A model generated the notes under the pieces. That model was not told the origin of the DNA. It searched no databases and worked only from the letters and a program-made list of their open reading frames with translations. Below are positions 1 through 7,945 of a DNA stretch of 64,000 nt, one piece after another. The stretch's first letter is position 1. Each line of letters opens with the position of its first letter. Location: positions 1-64,000 of the forward strand of contig NZ_LDRU01000040.1 in assembly GCF_001476285.1 (NCBI RefSeq). The letters are read 5' to 3'. Source of the stretch: Microbacterium testaceum (lineage in GTDB: Bacteria > Actinomycetota > Actinomycetes > Actinomycetales > Microbacteriaceae). The position numbers and the translations under genes were made by a program.

Positions 1-1
1 T

Positions 2-40
2 CCCCCTCTCCCACCCCGCCGGGCGGGGTGGGAGAGGGGG
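2..40. terminator. Strong perfect hairpin, probable terminator
   Basis: Two 19-base arms, CCCCCTCTCCCACCCCGCC (2-20) and its exact complement (22-40), form a very GC-rich hairpin followed by AGTTTAC. It probably terminates a gene lying left of the window. The T tract is weak, so the direction is uncertain. Confidence 0.75.
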
Positions 41-80
41 AGTTTACGTGGGTGTTACATGAGCGAGAAGGTCAGGGCGG

Positions 81-110
81 CCGCACGCCAGTCTTCCAAA
101 CTGATGGTGC
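81..110 (+). pseudogene. tRNA-Gly(UCC)-like anticodon-arm remnant
   Basis: Bases 89-103 read as an anticodon stem-loop: CAGT, loop CTTCCAA, ACTG, giving anticodon TCC at 95-97. The following ATGGTGCG fits a variable region and the start of a T-arm, but no T-loop, D-arm or acceptor stem can be drawn. It looks like a fragment left by recombination at a tRNA-Gly gene. Chance resemblance is possible because only about 25 bases are involved. Confidence 0.35.
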
Positions 111-227
111 GTTCCGTTGGATCCCATGCAAACACTGGGATCGCCCGACAATTTAGAACCGAGATCCCGACCAAAACCCGTCCGACCCGCTGCGGGGCGG
201 TGAGAACTAGCCGGGAAATGCGGACCT

Positions 228-293
228 GTACGTCATTGGTAATGCCTCTGTCTTCCGGGCAGATGATGCGAGTTCGATTCTCGTCAGCCCTCC
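228..293 (+). pseudogene. Degenerate tRNA-Gly(UCC)-like sequence
   Basis: The sequence shows a T-arm (GCGAG, TTCGATT, CTCGT at 268-284) and an anticodon arm (TCTGT, CTTCCGG, GCAGA at 247-263) with anticodon TCC at 254-256. A D-loop-like ATTGGTAA lies at 235-242. The 3' acceptor strand CAGCCCT (285-291) has no matching 5' strand and the D-stem is mismatched, so this is not a working tRNA as written. With the fragment near 90 and the integrase remnant downstream, it resembles a decayed attachment site of an element that used a tRNA-Gly gene. Confidence 0.45.
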
Positions 294-350
294 GAACCTC
301 CGCCTCAACGGCTCAGCGTCGCACACGGCCAGCTGGCTACGAGCGGTGCT

Positions 351-923
351 GTGCCGTCCCGATATGGTGAGCCTGCGAGCTTGTCCGTAGACGCGCCTCC
401 GCCGCCGCTATGGTGGTTCGACGCGACTGCGGCTCCGGGATGGCTTGACCGGGTAGCCCTCGTGCTGACCGTCGTGAGACTCATCATTGGGCGTGGAGGC
501 GTGGTCATCAACAAGGCAGAAGACCGGGATGGCTACACCGCCGACACCAAAACGGGCCAGCACAAGCGCGTCGAGCTTCTGGAGCGCGGCCGAAAGGCTC
601 TGGAGTTGATGCCTCACGCCATCGGGCACGCTTCCCTGTCCCCGAGGCGAACGAGCCGAGCGGATGCCGCGACGTAGCCTCCAGGTGCGTGGAGCGCAGC
701 TTGCGCAGTCGCTGGCTACGCTAACTTTCGCGTCCCGATGTCCTACACGGGTCTCAGTCTGGTCGCCGAAGCGGGAGCTTCCGAACGCGTGATCCACGAG
801 CGGGCCGATCACGCCTCCGCTACCAGCAAACGCCGTTACCTTCACACAAACGAGCGGATGCACGCGAACGCTGTCGAAAGAGTAGACGCGATGTTATCCA
901 AGCTGCGCGATAAGGCTTCCTGA
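351..923 (+). pseudogene. Decayed tyrosine-type site-specific integrase
   Basis: Two fragments in different frames resemble the C-terminal catalytic domain of phage or ICE tyrosine recombinases. The first (351-677) contains YTADTKTGQHKRVELLERGR, like the TKTG...R.V.L strand of that domain. The second (about 738-923) contains LVAEAGASERVIHERADHAS followed by RRYLHTNERM, like the segment spanning the second Arg and the catalytic Tyr. The catalytic R...HxxR...Y set is not intact and the frame changes between the parts, so the gene is dead. Its place beside tRNA-Gly-like remnants suggests an old integrated element. Confidence 0.6.
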
Positions 924-1017
924 CCTCCCTCCGCATGCGGGGCGCGGTCCGACGGGCGGTGTCAGTGGCCGCCTCTAGAGTGCCGGTGGAGGCTATGCCT
1001 CGAAACCGGGGGGCTAA

Positions 1018-1905
1018 ATGCTGAGTTCTCGCGAGTGGGCAACACTCATCATCATCTTCGCTGCCATCGTGGCGATATTCCTATGGCCGAAGACCAGGCG
1101 GGGTGTAGTCCCGCACCTCAAGCCATTGGTGACAGCGGCATTCGCGCCGCGCCTAGTTGCCGTGTATCTGCTCGTCCTCGCAATGTGCGTCTTGTCCACG
1201 CTCATTGCGAGGGCGGTCGGCCTTTGGGAGCCCGCGCTTCTGAAGGACACGGTTATCACAACCTTCACAGTGATACTGCCGATGACCTTCCGCTCAATGA
1301 GCTTCAAGACGGGCGACGCTCTGACTCACCGCCTTATCCGCGAAACGTTGACGCTCGCGGCGCTGCTCACTCTCTACTTGGACACTGCCCCTCTTGCCCT
1401 CGGATGGGAGATTGTGGTCCAGCTCGTGGCTATCTTCTTCGGTGCTCTCACCGCGGTGGCCGCGACCAAGCCCGAGTGGGCCCCGGTCCAGCGGCTGTGC
1501 GATGTCGTTCTGGCGTTGTTGGGTACGTTCCTCATCGTCTGGACGACGGTGCGCCTGTTCCAGGAGCCGCCTGACTGGGCAGAGTTCTTCCGCTCGTTGT
1601 TCTTCGGCTTCTGGTTGCCGCTCTCTCTCCTCCCCTTCTTTTACCTATTTGGTTTTTACGCACGCACAGATAGCGTGCGCGCTCGGGCACGAGCTTTCGG
1701 CCGACCGCTGACGCCCGCGCTCGTTGCTGCCCTCCTCGTCGGCACCCGGCTGCGGCTGGGCTTGCTGGCGAAGTTCACCGGACGGTACAGCGACCTCGGG
1801 CGCAAGTCGGGTTTAAGAGAGGGCCTGGCCTACATGCGCTCGTTTCGTGAGGACGTTGCGCGGCGCGAGCGAGAGGAAACAAGAGCGACTTCGCACTCTG
1901 GATGA
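1018..1905 (+). CDS. Multi-pass membrane protein of unknown function
   Basis: This 295-residue protein was not recognised. It has about six hydrophobic segments: residues 8-25, around 45-65, 80-95, 115-135, 140-175 and 195-215. A basic, cytosolic-looking tail of about 85 residues ends in an Arg/Glu-rich stretch. The ATG follows a GGGGGG tract 5 bases upstream. The next gene overlaps its 3' end, suggesting co-translation. Codon choice and base composition are less GC-biased than in the core genes right of 4740. It lies in the island between an integrase remnant and the AAA+ operon, so it is probably accessory cargo. Confidence 0.7.
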   Translation: MLSSREWATLIIIFAAIVAIFLWPKTRRGVVPHLKPLVTAAFAPRLVAVYLLVLAMCVLSTLIARAVGLWEPALLKDTVITTFTVILPMTFRSMSFKTGDALTHRLIRETLTLAALLTLYLDTAPLALGWEIVVQLVAIFFGALTAVAATKPEWAPVQRLCDVVLALLGTFLIVWTTVRLFQEPPDWAEFFRSLFFGFWLPLSLLPFFYLFGFYARTDSVRARARAFGRPLTPALVAALLVGTRLRLGLLAKFTGRYSDLGRKSGLREGLAYMRSFREDVARREREETRATSHSG

Positions 1906-2323
1906 GCACACCGGTAATAGCGGTCTAGATGACCACGGTGCGCACCTGGATCGCCGAGAGTTCGACGTCACTAAAGACCGCCTCGACTGGATCTGGACAT
2001 GTCAGAACGGCCAGTTCGATCGGCAGGGAGGGCGCTACTGGACGGACCTTCTTGATTGGATCGTTGACGCCGAGAAGCACGGACTCCCCCGGGCGCACGG
2101 CTTCGCCGTAGAGGTCACCCGAGACGGTCAAATGTTTCGCGCCTGGCGGCGCACGCCGGGTGGTGCGGTGCTGGGAGTAGGGGCGCGCGAGCGGGGCTCC
2201 AAGTTCCTCTTCCAGGGCGAGGAGCCGCCGACGCAATGGCCGGGTGAAGCCATAGCTTGGGTTGACGCCATCCGCGCGGAATGGCCTCCCGACTGGCACC
2301 GCAGCGACCGGTCACGACTGTGA
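1847..2323 (+). CDS. Small protein of unknown function, overlapping the membrane protein gene
   Basis: The frame encodes up to 158 residues; I recognise no family. The N-terminal third is charged (Arg/Glu/Asp). The rest looks like a small globular domain with many tryptophans (for example LDWIWTC and WPPDWHRS). The annotated start is a GTG inside the 3' end of the upstream gene. An internal start such as the TTG at 1856 or a later codon is equally possible, because no clear ribosome-binding site decides it. Overlap and shared orientation make an operon with the membrane protein likely. Confidence 0.55.
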   Translation: MRTLRGASERKQERLRTLDEHTGNSGLDDHGAHLDRREFDVTKDRLDWIWTCQNGQFDRQGGRYWTDLLDWIVDAEKHGLPRAHGFAVEVTRDGQMFRAWRRTPGGAVLGVGARERGSKFLFQGEEPPTQWPGEAIAWVDAIRAEWPPDWHRSDRSRL

Positions 2324-2724
2324 AGTACTGGCAACAGAGGTCAACACTTAGCTCGGTGTCCGTGGGCATCTATCCGGGTCGAGGAGGGCAACGGGACAAC
2401 TGCGTCGACCGGCGCAGCTTTCAGATCATTTGCGGGTCTTCCTTGCGCTAGATCGGGCAGTTCGTTCCTGCTCAGTTCGTAGCTGTCTGGTGAGCGAGCT
2501 CGGGTGATCGGGGCTGCCTGAATAGGTGAAGGGCGACGTCTGGCGGTCGTTGTCGATCGTCGGGATGGACCAACGTGCTCAACCAGCAGCGGCATCGGAC
2601 GTCCAGATCTCCGAAGATGTCGTCGTAAGTCGTCTGGGGCTCTTGCGCTCCGCTCATGCTCTGGTCTGTTGGATCGGAGCCCGCGAGCTTGAAAATCGGG
2701 TCGTGGCTCGTCTCATCTGCGGAC
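2324..2724. other. Gene-free stretch between convergent genes
   Basis: This 400-base interval lies between a + strand gene ending at 2323 and a - strand gene ending at 2725. Short open frames exist on both strands, but none has a convincing start or protein-like composition. I see no strong terminator hairpin. Confidence 0.5.
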
Positions 2725-3864
2725 CTAAGTGCTCCTAGCGCTAGCGTCGGTTTCGCGCCCGTCTTCGAGCACTGCACGCACAAGAACCAGCGAAATGACT
2801 TCGTCCACCAGCTTGCTGAGCTTGCGAACGTTGCCCGGTCCATCGGCCAGGGGGTACAACGTGGTCTTGATGTCGTCCACGCTCAGGCGCTCCTGCTCGT
2901 CGGGAGCGAGAGATAATGTGCGCGCATCGACCAAGCGATCGATTACTTGCTTTATCTCATCCTTCGACAGAGCCGTGAACCGCACAAGAGAATCGAAGCG
3001 CGAGTAGAGCGCGTCTCCTAGCGCTTCCCGAATCTCAGACTCAGAGTTGTAGTTCGACGTGCAGATGATCAGCGACGGCCCCACCTGCACGGTATAGTTC
3101 TTGTCCTCGAAAATGCCGCCATCGAACAGTTGGTAGAACGCGCTGTGGAAGACGGAGTTCGCCTTGTCGAACTCGTCAATGAGGATGACTCCGGACTCGC
3201 GGTCCAGTAGGTCGCGTGCGAACGACGCCTCGGAGTGGGACCCACCGAACACGTACGACGCAAACTTGTCGTTGTGGAACATCGAGAACTGCTTGCGCAG
3301 CAGTGTTCCGCCCAGAAGCCCGTTGATGAACTGGGCGGTCTCTGTCTTCCCTACACCCGACGGGCCATAGAACATCAGGACAACCGGCTTTGCGCGTTGC
3401 GCCGTCGTGAGCGAGTACATCGCTGCGAGCAATGACTCTCGGACGCTCTCCTGGCCCACAAGATGGCCCGCGAAGCCATCACGAAAGCGAACGAGCGTTT
3501 CCCGCGTCACCGCCGGATAGTCATATCGCTTGATGTCAGTATTGAGCTCCCTTGCCAGCTGCGTCTCGATGTGAGCAGGTGGATTGTGAAGGACGAGTTC
3601 CTCGGGATCGATCGGGCGGACGAGCCCGATGAAGTTCATGATCGCGTGCTCCTGAATGCTCGCGTAGTCGCTGGACTCAGCAACCACACGCGTGAGCCGC
3701 GGGCCTGAAGCGACGCGTCCAGTCTCCTGGCCCTCGGCTGTATGAACGATGCGACGCCTGGCTTCGTCCCGCTCATTGACAATATCGAGTAGGTACTCAC
3801 AATCAGCCGTTCCAAGTTCGTCACGGAACCAGGAGAGCGGGCCGTAGTAGATGGTGACTTTCAT
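2725..3864 (-). CDS. AAA+ ATPase, ClpA/ClpB (AAA_2)-like, partner of DUF6414-like protein
   Basis: This 379-residue protein has an N-terminal region of about 130 residues with no recognised domain. One AAA+ module follows: Walker A GPSGVGKT (167-174), Walker B VILIDEFDKA (226-235), sensor-1 CTSN (268-271) and an Arg finger in ALYSRFD (R289). The module resembles the second ATPase domain of Clp/Hsp100 unfoldases, but there is only one and no ClpP-binding loop is visible. I chose the ATG at 3864 because it lies one base after the stop of the upstream gene (TGA-C-ATG). A longer upstream frame would overlap that gene. The two genes surely form an operon. The substrate is unknown; remodelling of proteins during stress or phage infection is inference. 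Confidence 0.85.
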   Translation of the reverse strand: MKVTIYYGPLSWFRDELGTADCEYLLDIVNERDEARRRIVHTAEGQETGRVASGPRLTRVVAESSDYASIQEHAIMNFIGLVRPIDPEELVLHNPPAHIETQLARELNTDIKRYDYPAVTRETLVRFRDGFAGHLVGQESVRESLLAAMYSLTTAQRAKPVVLMFYGPSGVGKTETAQFINGLLGGTLLRKQFSMFHNDKFASYVFGGSHSEASFARDLLDRESGVILIDEFDKANSVFHSAFYQLFDGGIFEDKNYTVQVGPSLIICTSNYNSESEIREALGDALYSRFDSLVRFTALSKDEIKQVIDRLVDARTLSLAPDEQERLSVDDIKTTLYPLADGPGNVRKLSKLVDEVISLVLVRAVLEDGRETDASARST

Positions 3865-3865
3865 G

Positions 3866-4639
3866 TCACCCGACATGCTCAACTCCGGCGAGCAGTACGT
3901 CGTATACGTCGAGAAGCTCCGAGCCGGGGGTGGGGGTTCCGTCAATGAGTTCTACTGCGGTCACGAGCTCGTCGCCCGCGTTAAGTGACATCTCAGCCTT
4001 CATGCCGAGGTCGCTTTCGGCGGTCTGGCCGACGAGGATGCCATGGAAGACGAGGCGCATCCGCCCGAGGTCGGCGAGGCCGTAGCTATTTCGGAAGGCT
4101 CTGATGTTGAAGCGAAGGATACGCTTTGACCCGTCAGGCCCGATGCCGAAGAGCTCGTAGTACCCCTTAGCACCCGTCAGGGCTTCATCGAGACGCGCTA
4201 GGTCCAGGGGAAGCCCGTCCATCTTGAGGACCACCATATACGGCGTGTACATCTTCATGTACGCCATGGAATCCTTCGGCGCGGCGACCCGTAGGTCTCG
4301 CAGTTGGAGGACGCGTTGGTCACCCTCACTCTTCTCGAGGTAGTCGGTGAGTATCGTGTTCGAGAGCGTCTTGTTGAGGATGCTGCGACCAGCAGCGGAC
4401 AGTCCGGCACCGGCGCTGACCTCCGCTGAGCCGCCAAAGAATGGCAGCCAACTCAGCTTGGCGATCAGGCTCGTTTCCACATCGGCGTGCGTACTCTTCG
4501 CTCGCTCCTTGATGTTCTCTCGTGTCGAAGTTTCCTTGCCGCCCGCCGAGATGTCGAGGTAGTCCGACGCGGACTCCTCGTCGAAGTAGACGATCTTCGT
4601 CATCGTTCGCGCGGATTGTTTGTCTTTGTCTACTGCCAT
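3866..4639 (-). CDS. DUF6414-like protein, first gene of the AAA+ operon
   Basis: This 257-residue soluble protein begins its conserved part with KIVYFDEESASDYLDI (15-30), which I match with moderate confidence to DUF6414. A Gly/Ala-rich, possibly amphipathic segment lies around 68-90 (FFGGSAEVSAGAGLSAAG), and a mixed alpha/beta C-terminal half follows. No catalytic motif is visible. It is immediately followed by the AAA+ gene, so it is probably a substrate adaptor, sensor or effector for that ATPase (inference). The ATG at 4639 is preceded by a GGGGGAA stretch about 8 bases upstream. Met14 is an alternative start. Base composition is lower in GC than the core genes. Confidence 0.7.
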   Translation of the reverse strand: MAVDKDKQSARTMTKIVYFDEESASDYLDISAGGKETSTRENIKERAKSTHADVETSLIAKLSWLPFFGGSAEVSAGAGLSAAGRSILNKTLSNTILTDYLEKSEGDQRVLQLRDLRVAAPKDSMAYMKMYTPYMVVLKMDGLPLDLARLDEALTGAKGYYELFGIGPDGSKRILRFNIRAFRNSYGLADLGRMRLVFHGILVGQTAESDLGMKAEMSLNAGDELVTAVELIDGTPTPGSELLDVYDVLLAGVEHVG

Positions 4640-4673
4640 CAGTGCATTTCCCCCATGTCGACCCTGATTATGA

Positions 4674-5489
4674 CAGCGGTCACCGACATGTCGGGTTATC
4701 CCCGAACCTCAGGATGCCGAGAGCCCGGCGTGCCATCTCGTGCCCTCGCTCCCGGGATTCGGCTATTCCGACAAGCCCGCCGAAGAGGGATGGGGCACCG
4801 AGCGCATCGCGGCCGCGTGTGTGCAGCTCATGGGCAGGCTCGGGTACGGCCGCTTCTTCGCTCACGGGGGCGATTGGGGTGGGCCGGTCGCCATCGCCCT
4901 CGGTGGCCGGTTTCCAGCGCAGGTCATCGGCATCCACACGACAACCGCGATCGCGCCGCCCGGGCTCAGCTTCGACGTGCTCGACGAGACCGAACGCCAA
5001 TGGGTCGAGCACACCCGCGCCTTCCAGAGGAACCGTCTCGCGTACGCGAAGGTCATGGCGACCTCGCCGCAGACGATCGGGTACTCCCTGGTCGATTCGC
5101 CCGTCGGGCTGCTCGCGTGGATCCTCGAGAAGTTCTCCGAGTGGAGCGACACGGTCGACTCGCCGTTCGAGACCATCTCGCGCGATCGCTTCCTGGACAA
5201 CGTGACGTTGTACTGGCTCACCGCGACCGGGGCGTCAGCTGCGCGGATTTACTTCGAGAGTCATCAGTCGCTCGACCCCGACCTGCGGGTGACGGTGCCC
5301 GCGGCCCTGACGACCTACCCGCACGACATCGAGAAGCATCCGCGGCCCTGGGCGGAGAAACGGTTCCGCCCCATCGTGCGATGGCGGGCGCCCGAGGCGG
5401 GCGGCCACTTCCCCGCGATGGAGATGCCGGGGGACTCCGTGCGCGATCTGCGGGAGGGGTTGGCGGTGGTGCTCGCGGCGTCGAAGTGA
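4674..5489 (+). pseudogene. Epoxide hydrolase, 5'-truncated at the island edge
   Basis: From about 4731 the frame gives CHLVPSLPGFGYSDKP and continues as an alpha/beta-hydrolase-fold epoxide hydrolase. Nucleophile Asp sits in HGGDWGG and a C-terminal catalytic His in AGGHFPAME. Full-length members are about 370-390 residues; only about 250 remain here. The lost part is the N-terminal EHN domain and the HGWP oxyanion motif. The first in-frame start (GTG at 4740) lies inside the conserved VPSLPGFG strand, so it is not a natural start. The sequence left of 4731 does not match the family and belongs to the island, so this junction marks an insertion or deletion. The product is almost certainly inactive. 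Confidence 0.8.
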
Positions 5490-5824
5490 GACGTCGTGAC
5501 CCTTCTCGCTCGAGCCCTGGGGACGCGCCGGCGGTGTCGACAGCGAGGCTGATGGTGGCGGCAACTCTTGGGGTTGCAGCCTCCTCGCGCGGTGTCGGCC
5601 CCGGCGTGCTGGCCCACGCCAGACCAGCACAGGCTCACGTATGCGAAAACCGAGACGAGCGCCGGATGAATTCTCCGGCCAGGCACGGTGAATTCTCCTC
5701 CGCGCGCATGTTCGCATGCCTAGCGTGAGCTCCACGGCTCGCCGAACCACGCAGGTGCTCGTATGGCGGGGTGACTCTCGGCGGCCGTCTGTGTAGATGG
5801 CACCGGCGCGAGAGGACACAGCCC
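5490..5824. other. Gene-free stretch with direct repeats and a possible promoter
   Basis: No credible gene is present. It holds two copies of TGAATTCTCC (5667-5676 and 5689-5698) spaced 22 bases start to start, and a TAGCGT -10-like hexamer at 5721-5726. This suggests a regulated promoter for the small membrane protein at 5825. Confidence 0.5.
5667..5698. repeat. Two TGAATTCTCC direct repeats, possible operator
   Basis: Identical 10-mers at 5667-5676 and 5689-5698 repeat with a 22-base period, about two helical turns. They end some 23 bases before a TAGCGT -10-like hexamer. The arrangement fits tandem activator or repressor sites, but no cognate regulator is adjacent. Confidence 0.45.
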
Positions 5825-6133
5825 ATGACTCAGACCAACCGCGAGGATCGCCCTCTCGTGCTTCGGCCGCTATCGGTTGCTTCAGCTCTTTGGGTGGTCG
5901 CCGTCGCCGCCACGCTGACGGTCTTCGTGCAGGTTTCCGAAGCGGCCCGTACGGCAGTCGCCACTGTCGTCATCCCTGGTTCCTTTGTCGGGTTGCCCCT
6001 ATTCGAAGGGTTCCGTGACGACGATCGGATCGGGGTTCATTCGGAGTGGGGACTGCTCGTCATGCTTGTCGTGCCGGCGGTGCTCGGCATCCTGATCCCC
6101 CTCGTGGTGAGAGCGACGTCCGTCCGGAGATAA
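5825..6133 (+). CDS. Small membrane protein, unknown
   Basis: This 102-residue protein has two or three hydrophobic segments (about 17-36, 42-58 and 75-95) and a short basic C-terminus. No family was recognised. I chose the ATG at 5825 because the upstream extension of the frame is Arg-rich and unlike a signal. A weak GAGAGG lies about 12 bases upstream. It stands alone, followed by a convergent RidA gene. Confidence 0.55.
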   Translation: MTQTNREDRPLVLRPLSVASALWVVAVAATLTVFVQVSEAARTAVATVVIPGSFVGLPLFEGFRDDDRIGVHSEWGLLVMLVVPAVLGILIPLVVRATSVRR

Positions 6134-6208
6134 CGCCACTTCCTGAGGGGCTCGACGTTCTGACCTCAACCGTCGTGCGAGGTCCTGATGAGTCGGCGCT
6201 CCCTCGTC

Positions 6209-6619
6209 TCAGTGGTCGACGACCGCCGCAACCGCCTCGATCTCGACGAGCTGGTCGTCGTAGCCGAGCACGGTCACGCCGAGGAGCGTGCTCGGCACGT
6301 CGTGCTCGCCGAATGCCTCCCGGACGACCTCCCACGCCGACACCAGGTCGGCCTGGCGGGTCGAGGCGACGAGGACGCGCGTGCTGATGACGTCCGTGAT
6401 CTCCGCGCCGGCCTCGCCAAGAGCGATCCTCATGTTCTCGACGCACTTCGCCGCCTGGGCTGCGTAATCGCCGACGCCCGCGGTCGTGCCATCGAGGTTC
6501 AGCGGGCAGGAACCGGCGAGGAAGATCAGCCGCGCGTCGGCGGGAGCGGTGGCGGCGTACGCGTACTCCGCGCTGTCGGAGAGGGCGGTCGAACGGATGA
6601 GCGTGACGGCGGAGGGCAT
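6209..6619 (-). CDS. RidA/YjgF/YER057c/UK114 family protein
   Basis: The protein has 136 residues, typical of the family. Recognisable stretches are LIFLAGSCPLNLDGTT, GDYAAQAAKCVENM and LVEIEAVAAVVDH. RidA proteins form trimers that hydrolyse reactive enamine/imine intermediates made by PLP enzymes. The family's key Arg, normally in a V..T.R..V.V segment, appears as TRVLVAS around residue 85. Some Rid subfamilies act on other substrates, so the exact reaction is not assured. AAGG about 7 bases before the ATG is a good ribosome-binding site. It is monocistronic. Confidence 0.85.
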   Translation of the reverse strand: MPSAVTLIRSTALSDSAEYAYAATAPADARLIFLAGSCPLNLDGTTAGVGDYAAQAAKCVENMRIALGEAGAEITDVISTRVLVASTRQADLVSAWEVVREAFGEHDVPSTLLGVTVLGYDDQLVEIEAVAAVVDH

Positions 6620-6822
6620 GTTCTGACCTTTCGACGGCGGGCGCAGAGGACGTAGGCCATTAGTGCGATCGGAGCGTCCGAGTCCCGGTGCAGCGACGAC
6701 TCCAGGCGGTTGCGTACCTCTTCACCGTAGATCGGGCAGCTGTCGTCACCGGAGAGCCGCGCGCTTCGAGCGGACGCGGCTGTCGCGAGGATCCCCTCAG
6801 CTTCTCGGCATCCGGTCGCCCG

Positions 6823-7191
6823 TCATCGCGCCCACCGTTCCCGCTCCGGCACCGGAGACCACGGCCACCTCTCCTCGGCACCCGCCTGCACCGGCTTGTA
6901 CGCCGGCCGGCCGCGGATGCACAGCCCGTAGAACCACGTCGTCCCGCACGCGGCGCAGTGCGCGAAGAGGACGATCGTGTACTTCAGGTCGGATTCGGCC
7001 AGTGGCACCATGTCGCGGAGGGGGACGTCGGCGCGGAGGACATGCATGCGTCCGTCGTCCAGCCGCTCGGCGAGTCGATCCTCGGCCGTACGGATGACCA
7101 GCTCGCGCTCGCCGTAGCTCATCCGGTACTCAGCGACCGACGTGCAGACGTCGCAGTCGGGGAGTGGGGGATCGGGCGAGAGAGGTGGCAT
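6823..7191 (-). CDS. Hypothetical protein with two CxxC motifs (probable zinc site)
   Basis: This 122-residue soluble protein carries CDVC (C13, C16) and CAAC (C79, C82), spaced as in small zinc-ribbon proteins. The rest is charged, and the C-terminus is proline/tryptophan-rich. No family was recognised. GGGAG about 11 bases and AAGGG just upstream of the ATG at 7191 support the start. Confidence 0.6.
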   Translation of the reverse strand: MPPLSPDPPLPDCDVCTSVAEYRMSYGERELVIRTAEDRLAERLDDGRMHVLRADVPLRDMVPLAESDLKYTIVLFAHCAACGTTWFYGLCIRGRPAYKPVQAGAEERWPWSPVPERERWAR

Positions 7192-7246
7192 CCCTTGATG
7201 CTCCCTGGCGCCGTGAAGAGCGGTACGCCTCCCGCGACCGGTCGAA

Positions 7247-7498
7247 TCACGTCGGCGGTGTGCCCGAACGACCTCGCGGATACATCACCACTCCGACCGT
7301 GATCACTGCGCTCCCGATGACCAACAAGACGGACGTGGACAACCACAGGGGAACACCTCGGGCACTGGTGACGGTCGGGTCTCCCAGCGCCAGGAAGATC
7401 GTCAGAAAGACGAGGCCGACGAAGAGGATCATCGAGCCGACGATGATGACGAGCTGCGCCGTCGTCCGCGTCACCGGCGGTTGCTTGGGCTGGCGCAT
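7247..7498 (-). CDS. Small two-helix membrane protein
   Basis: This 83-residue protein has two hydrophobic helices (about 18-38 and 53-72), a basic N-terminus (MRQPKQPPVTRT) and a basic C-terminus. No family was recognised. The start at 7498, rather than a longer frame from 7579, is supported by a TACGAT -10 hexamer ending 6 bases before the ATG, the leaderless arrangement seen at many genes here. Confidence 0.55.
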   Translation of the reverse strand: MRQPKQPPVTRTTAQLVIIVGSMILFVGLVFLTIFLALGDPTVTSARGVPLWLSTSVLLVIGSAVITVGVVMYPRGRSGTPPT

Positions 7499-7504
7499 GC
7501 GCAG

Positions 7505-7510
7505 ATCGTA
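7505..7510 (-). promoter_or_regulatory. -10 box TACGAT, leaderless start at 7498
   Basis: TACGAT on the minus strand is separated from ATG by 6 bases (CTGCGC), so transcription would begin at or next to the start codon. Confidence 0.5.
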
Positions 7511-7575
7511 CCTACGGCGAGCCAAGGACGCTTCGCGGAACGCTGGCCCGGTCTGCCCGGTGGGTGCGTTCGCTG

Positions 7576-7938
7576 TCATCGGCAGGGAGTAGGTGTTGCC
7601 GTCGAGGCCCGCGGTGAGGTGCGCCTCGGCGTGCTGCCCCAGCCTCCCGGGTGTCGGTGGCGAGAGCTATGGCCGCGCACGGTCGGATCGACGATCAGTC
7701 GGCCGATGCGCAAAGCGTCATCGGCCGGGGTGAGCTGCACGTGGCCGACGGGCTCGCCCTCTCCGGTGTCCAGCATCCAGGCGGTCGCGCCGGGTCGTTT
7801 GTGCAGATCGTCGAGGTCGCGCGGGAGGAAGGGCCACGTCATCCACGGGCCGGCGAAGGCGTAGAGAGCCTCGGCGTCGGGAACCCAGCTCGCGATGACA
7901 GGCAGGTCTGTGTTCGTCCGGGGGCGTAACGATTGCAC
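7576..7938 (-). pseudogene. GNAT N-acetyltransferase with missing C-terminal half
   Basis: The frame gives a GNAT N-terminal part, including GHVQLTPADDALRIGRLIVDPTVRGH, which leads into the acetyl-CoA-binding motif A (normally R/Q-x-x-G-x-G/A). After RGH the sequence turns into SSRHRHPGGWGSTPRRTSPRAS, low-complexity and Arg/Pro-rich, with no pyrophosphate-binding loop and no beta6-beta7 region. The other frames do not restore it cleanly, so a deletion or several frameshifts are likely. The intact family is about 150-180 residues; only about 85 here are family-like. A TACGGT -10 box 7 bases before a GTG at 7938 favours that start. Confidence 0.6.
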
Positions 7939-7945
7939 GATCCTC

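Noticed and set aside
228..293. Functional tRNA-Gly gene
   Set aside because: T-arm and anticodon arm are good, but the acceptor stem and D-stem do not pair, so only a remnant is claimed.
2324..2724. Small genes between the convergent units
   Set aside because: Frames such as 2526-2738 lack a ribosome-binding site and protein-like composition.
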